A DNA stretch of 51,988 bases from Caldilineaceae bacterium bin34 (GTDB lineage: Bacteria; Chloroflexota; Anaerolineae; Caldilineales; Caldilineaceae): contig MPMO01000031.1 of NCBI GenBank assembly GCA_002238555.1, positions 1 to 51,988 on the forward strand, in the 5' to 3' direction. Every line of letters starts with the position of its first letter. Positions within the stretch are counted from its first letter, which is position 1. The notes beneath the pieces are model-generated. The model searched no databases, was not told the DNA's origin, and saw only the letters and a list, made by a program, of their open reading frames with translations. This document shows, piece by piece, positions 51,172 to 51,988 of the stretch. Made by a program: the position numbers and the translations under genes.

Positions 51172-51988
51172 ATGTCCGACTCCCATTCTACACCTCCGAT
51201 CCCGACCGCAATCCGCAGCGAGCGGTACCGGGTGCGGTTCGACCATCGCGGGCAGGCGGAGATGTGTGCCCAGACGGCGGGTGCCAACCGTTTCGTCTGG
51301 AATCTGTTCCTGGCGAACAACGACTGGCGCTACCGCGTGTGCCGCAAGGTCCGGGGCTACGGCCGGTGGACCGACTTCCCCGAGGCACAAAGGCCCTTGG
51401 TGGTGGACCCCCGCCGGACTTGGCAGTCCATGTACAAGCGGTTCGCCATGATCCGCAGCGGGAAGTACGACCGCGAGTTCCAGGCTTTCCTGGCATCGCC
51501 CGAAGGTGCCGTATATGCAGAGCAGGATCTGTCCTGGCTGCGCGATCTGCCCAGCGGTCCCGTCCGTCATGTGCTGAAGTATTTGGACGCGGCCTACCGG
51601 CGTTTCCACAAGGCGCACGCCGAGGCCAAGGCGGATGGCAGGTTCCTGCCCCGACGGAAGTCCGACGGAAAGCCCCAGTATTTCCCGCGACGGAAGGGCC
51701 GGCAGGGACGCAAGCCCGATGGCTTCACGATCCCCGACAATGTGAAGATGGACGGCGATCGGTTGCGCCTGCCCCGGATGGGGTGGGTACGGCTGGATCG
51801 CGGTCGCAATTTCCCGTACCGGGGGTGCGCGCCCAAGACCGTGCGGCTGTTGAAGGAAGGTACGGACCGGCATCCGAAGTGGTATGCAACCGTTGCCTAC
51901 GCGGTGCCGACAGCGCGTTTGAAACCGGCCGCCGGGGACGGCGAGTTGGGTGTGGACCGCAATGTCCGGCAGGCCACGGACAGTGAGG
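51172..51988 (+). CDS. tnpB: TnpB-type RNA-guided nuclease of an IS200/IS605-group element (3' truncated by window end)
   Basis: From ATG 51172 the frame stays open to the last base. The N-terminus has the TnpB-typical start (YRVRFDHRGQAEMCAQTAGA, then NRFVWNLFLANNDWRYRV), followed by a helical wedge (PVRHVLKYLDAAYRRFHKAH) and IRL-like strands (MDGDRLRLPRMGWVRLDRGR). The RuvC-I motif LGVDRNVRQATDSE holds Asp262 only nine codons before the edge. The rest of RuvC, the zinc finger and the expected guide RNA region lie outside. No TnpA Y1 transposase is upstream, so this may be a solo TnpB unit. TnpB proteins are guide-RNA-dependent DNA endonucleases that support transposon retention. Confidence 0.88.
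   Translation, partial: MSDSHSTPPIPTAIRSERYRVRFDHRGQAEMCAQTAGANRFVWNLFLANNDWRYRVCRKVRGYGRWTDFPEAQRPLVVDPRRTWQSMYKRFAMIRSGKYDREFQAFLASPEGAVYAEQDLSWLRDLPSGPVRHVLKYLDAAYRRFHKAHAEAKADGRFLPRRKSDGKPQYFPRRKGRQGRKPDGFTIPDNVKMDGDRLRLPRMGWVRLDRGRNFPYRGCAPKTVRLLKEGTDRHPKWYATVAYAVPTARLKPAAGDGELGVDRNVRQATDSE

Noticed and set aside
1..51988. CRISPR array, rRNA, tRNA or riboswitch
   Set aside because: I looked for regularly spaced repeats, rRNA signatures and tRNA arms and found none convincing. A covariance-model scan would be needed to exclude small structured RNAs.

Overview
The window is GC-rich, densely coding bacterial chromosome with three mobile-element traces. I infer Chloroflexota, possibly a Caldilinea- or SAR202-like environmental or host-associated lineage. 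The clues are Pro/Thr-rich 'PTPT' linkers in membrane-anchored surface proteins, a Tat-dependent sugar-binding lipoprotein, paired sulfatases with medium-chain dehydrogenases, and a PhyH dioxygenase. No rRNA, tRNA or CRISPR array is visible, so the assignment is an inference from gene style only.

Layout. 1-1.4 kb: edge of an IS630-type element inserted in an AbiEii-type toxin gene. 1.8-3.9 kb: malate synthase G. 4.2-10.2 kb: a divergent sugar-uptake locus, with Gfo/Idh/MocA dehydrogenase and class-III aminotransferase on one strand and a binding protein plus two permeases on the other. 10.4-18.1 kb: S33-type hydrolase, radical SAM protein, PhyH dioxygenase, a coupled sulfatase, hydrolase and peptidase-S51/CysRS-tail set, and a winged-helix nuclease-like protein with a clear promoter. 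18.2-24.9 kb: three related membrane-anchored SH3b proteins (two with CAP domains) around a phosphotransferase. 25-27.6 kb: orphan DNA methyltransferase, XRE protein and chromate transporter. 27.7-34 kb: sulfatase plus dehydrogenase, a Uma2-like nuclease, an Rpn-like fragment and a second dehydrogenase. 33.8-37.9 kb: heterodimeric ABC exporter translationally coupled to MazG. 38.4-47.2 kb: GH32, AIM24, oligoendopeptidase F, RNase III and a GH3-like protein lacking its catalytic residues. 47.1-47.9 kb: a duplicated gene tail around an AT-rich, hairpin-bearing island. 47.9-52 kb: a double-HTH/ornithine-cyclodeaminase fusion, an SDR and a TnpB-type protein cut by the window end.

How it fits together. 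Much of the window looks like import and dismantling of organic substrates: oxidation plus transamination of an imported sugar, sulfate-ester hydrolysis, fructoside hydrolysis, alcohol oxidation, and glyoxylate entry through malate synthase. The most unusual points are the HTH-HTH-cyclodeaminase single reading frame, the apparently dead GH3 surface protein with a duplicated 3' end, the S51/CysRS-tail fusion, and the SH3b/CAP paralogue family. All functional statements are from reading the sequence; no database search was run.
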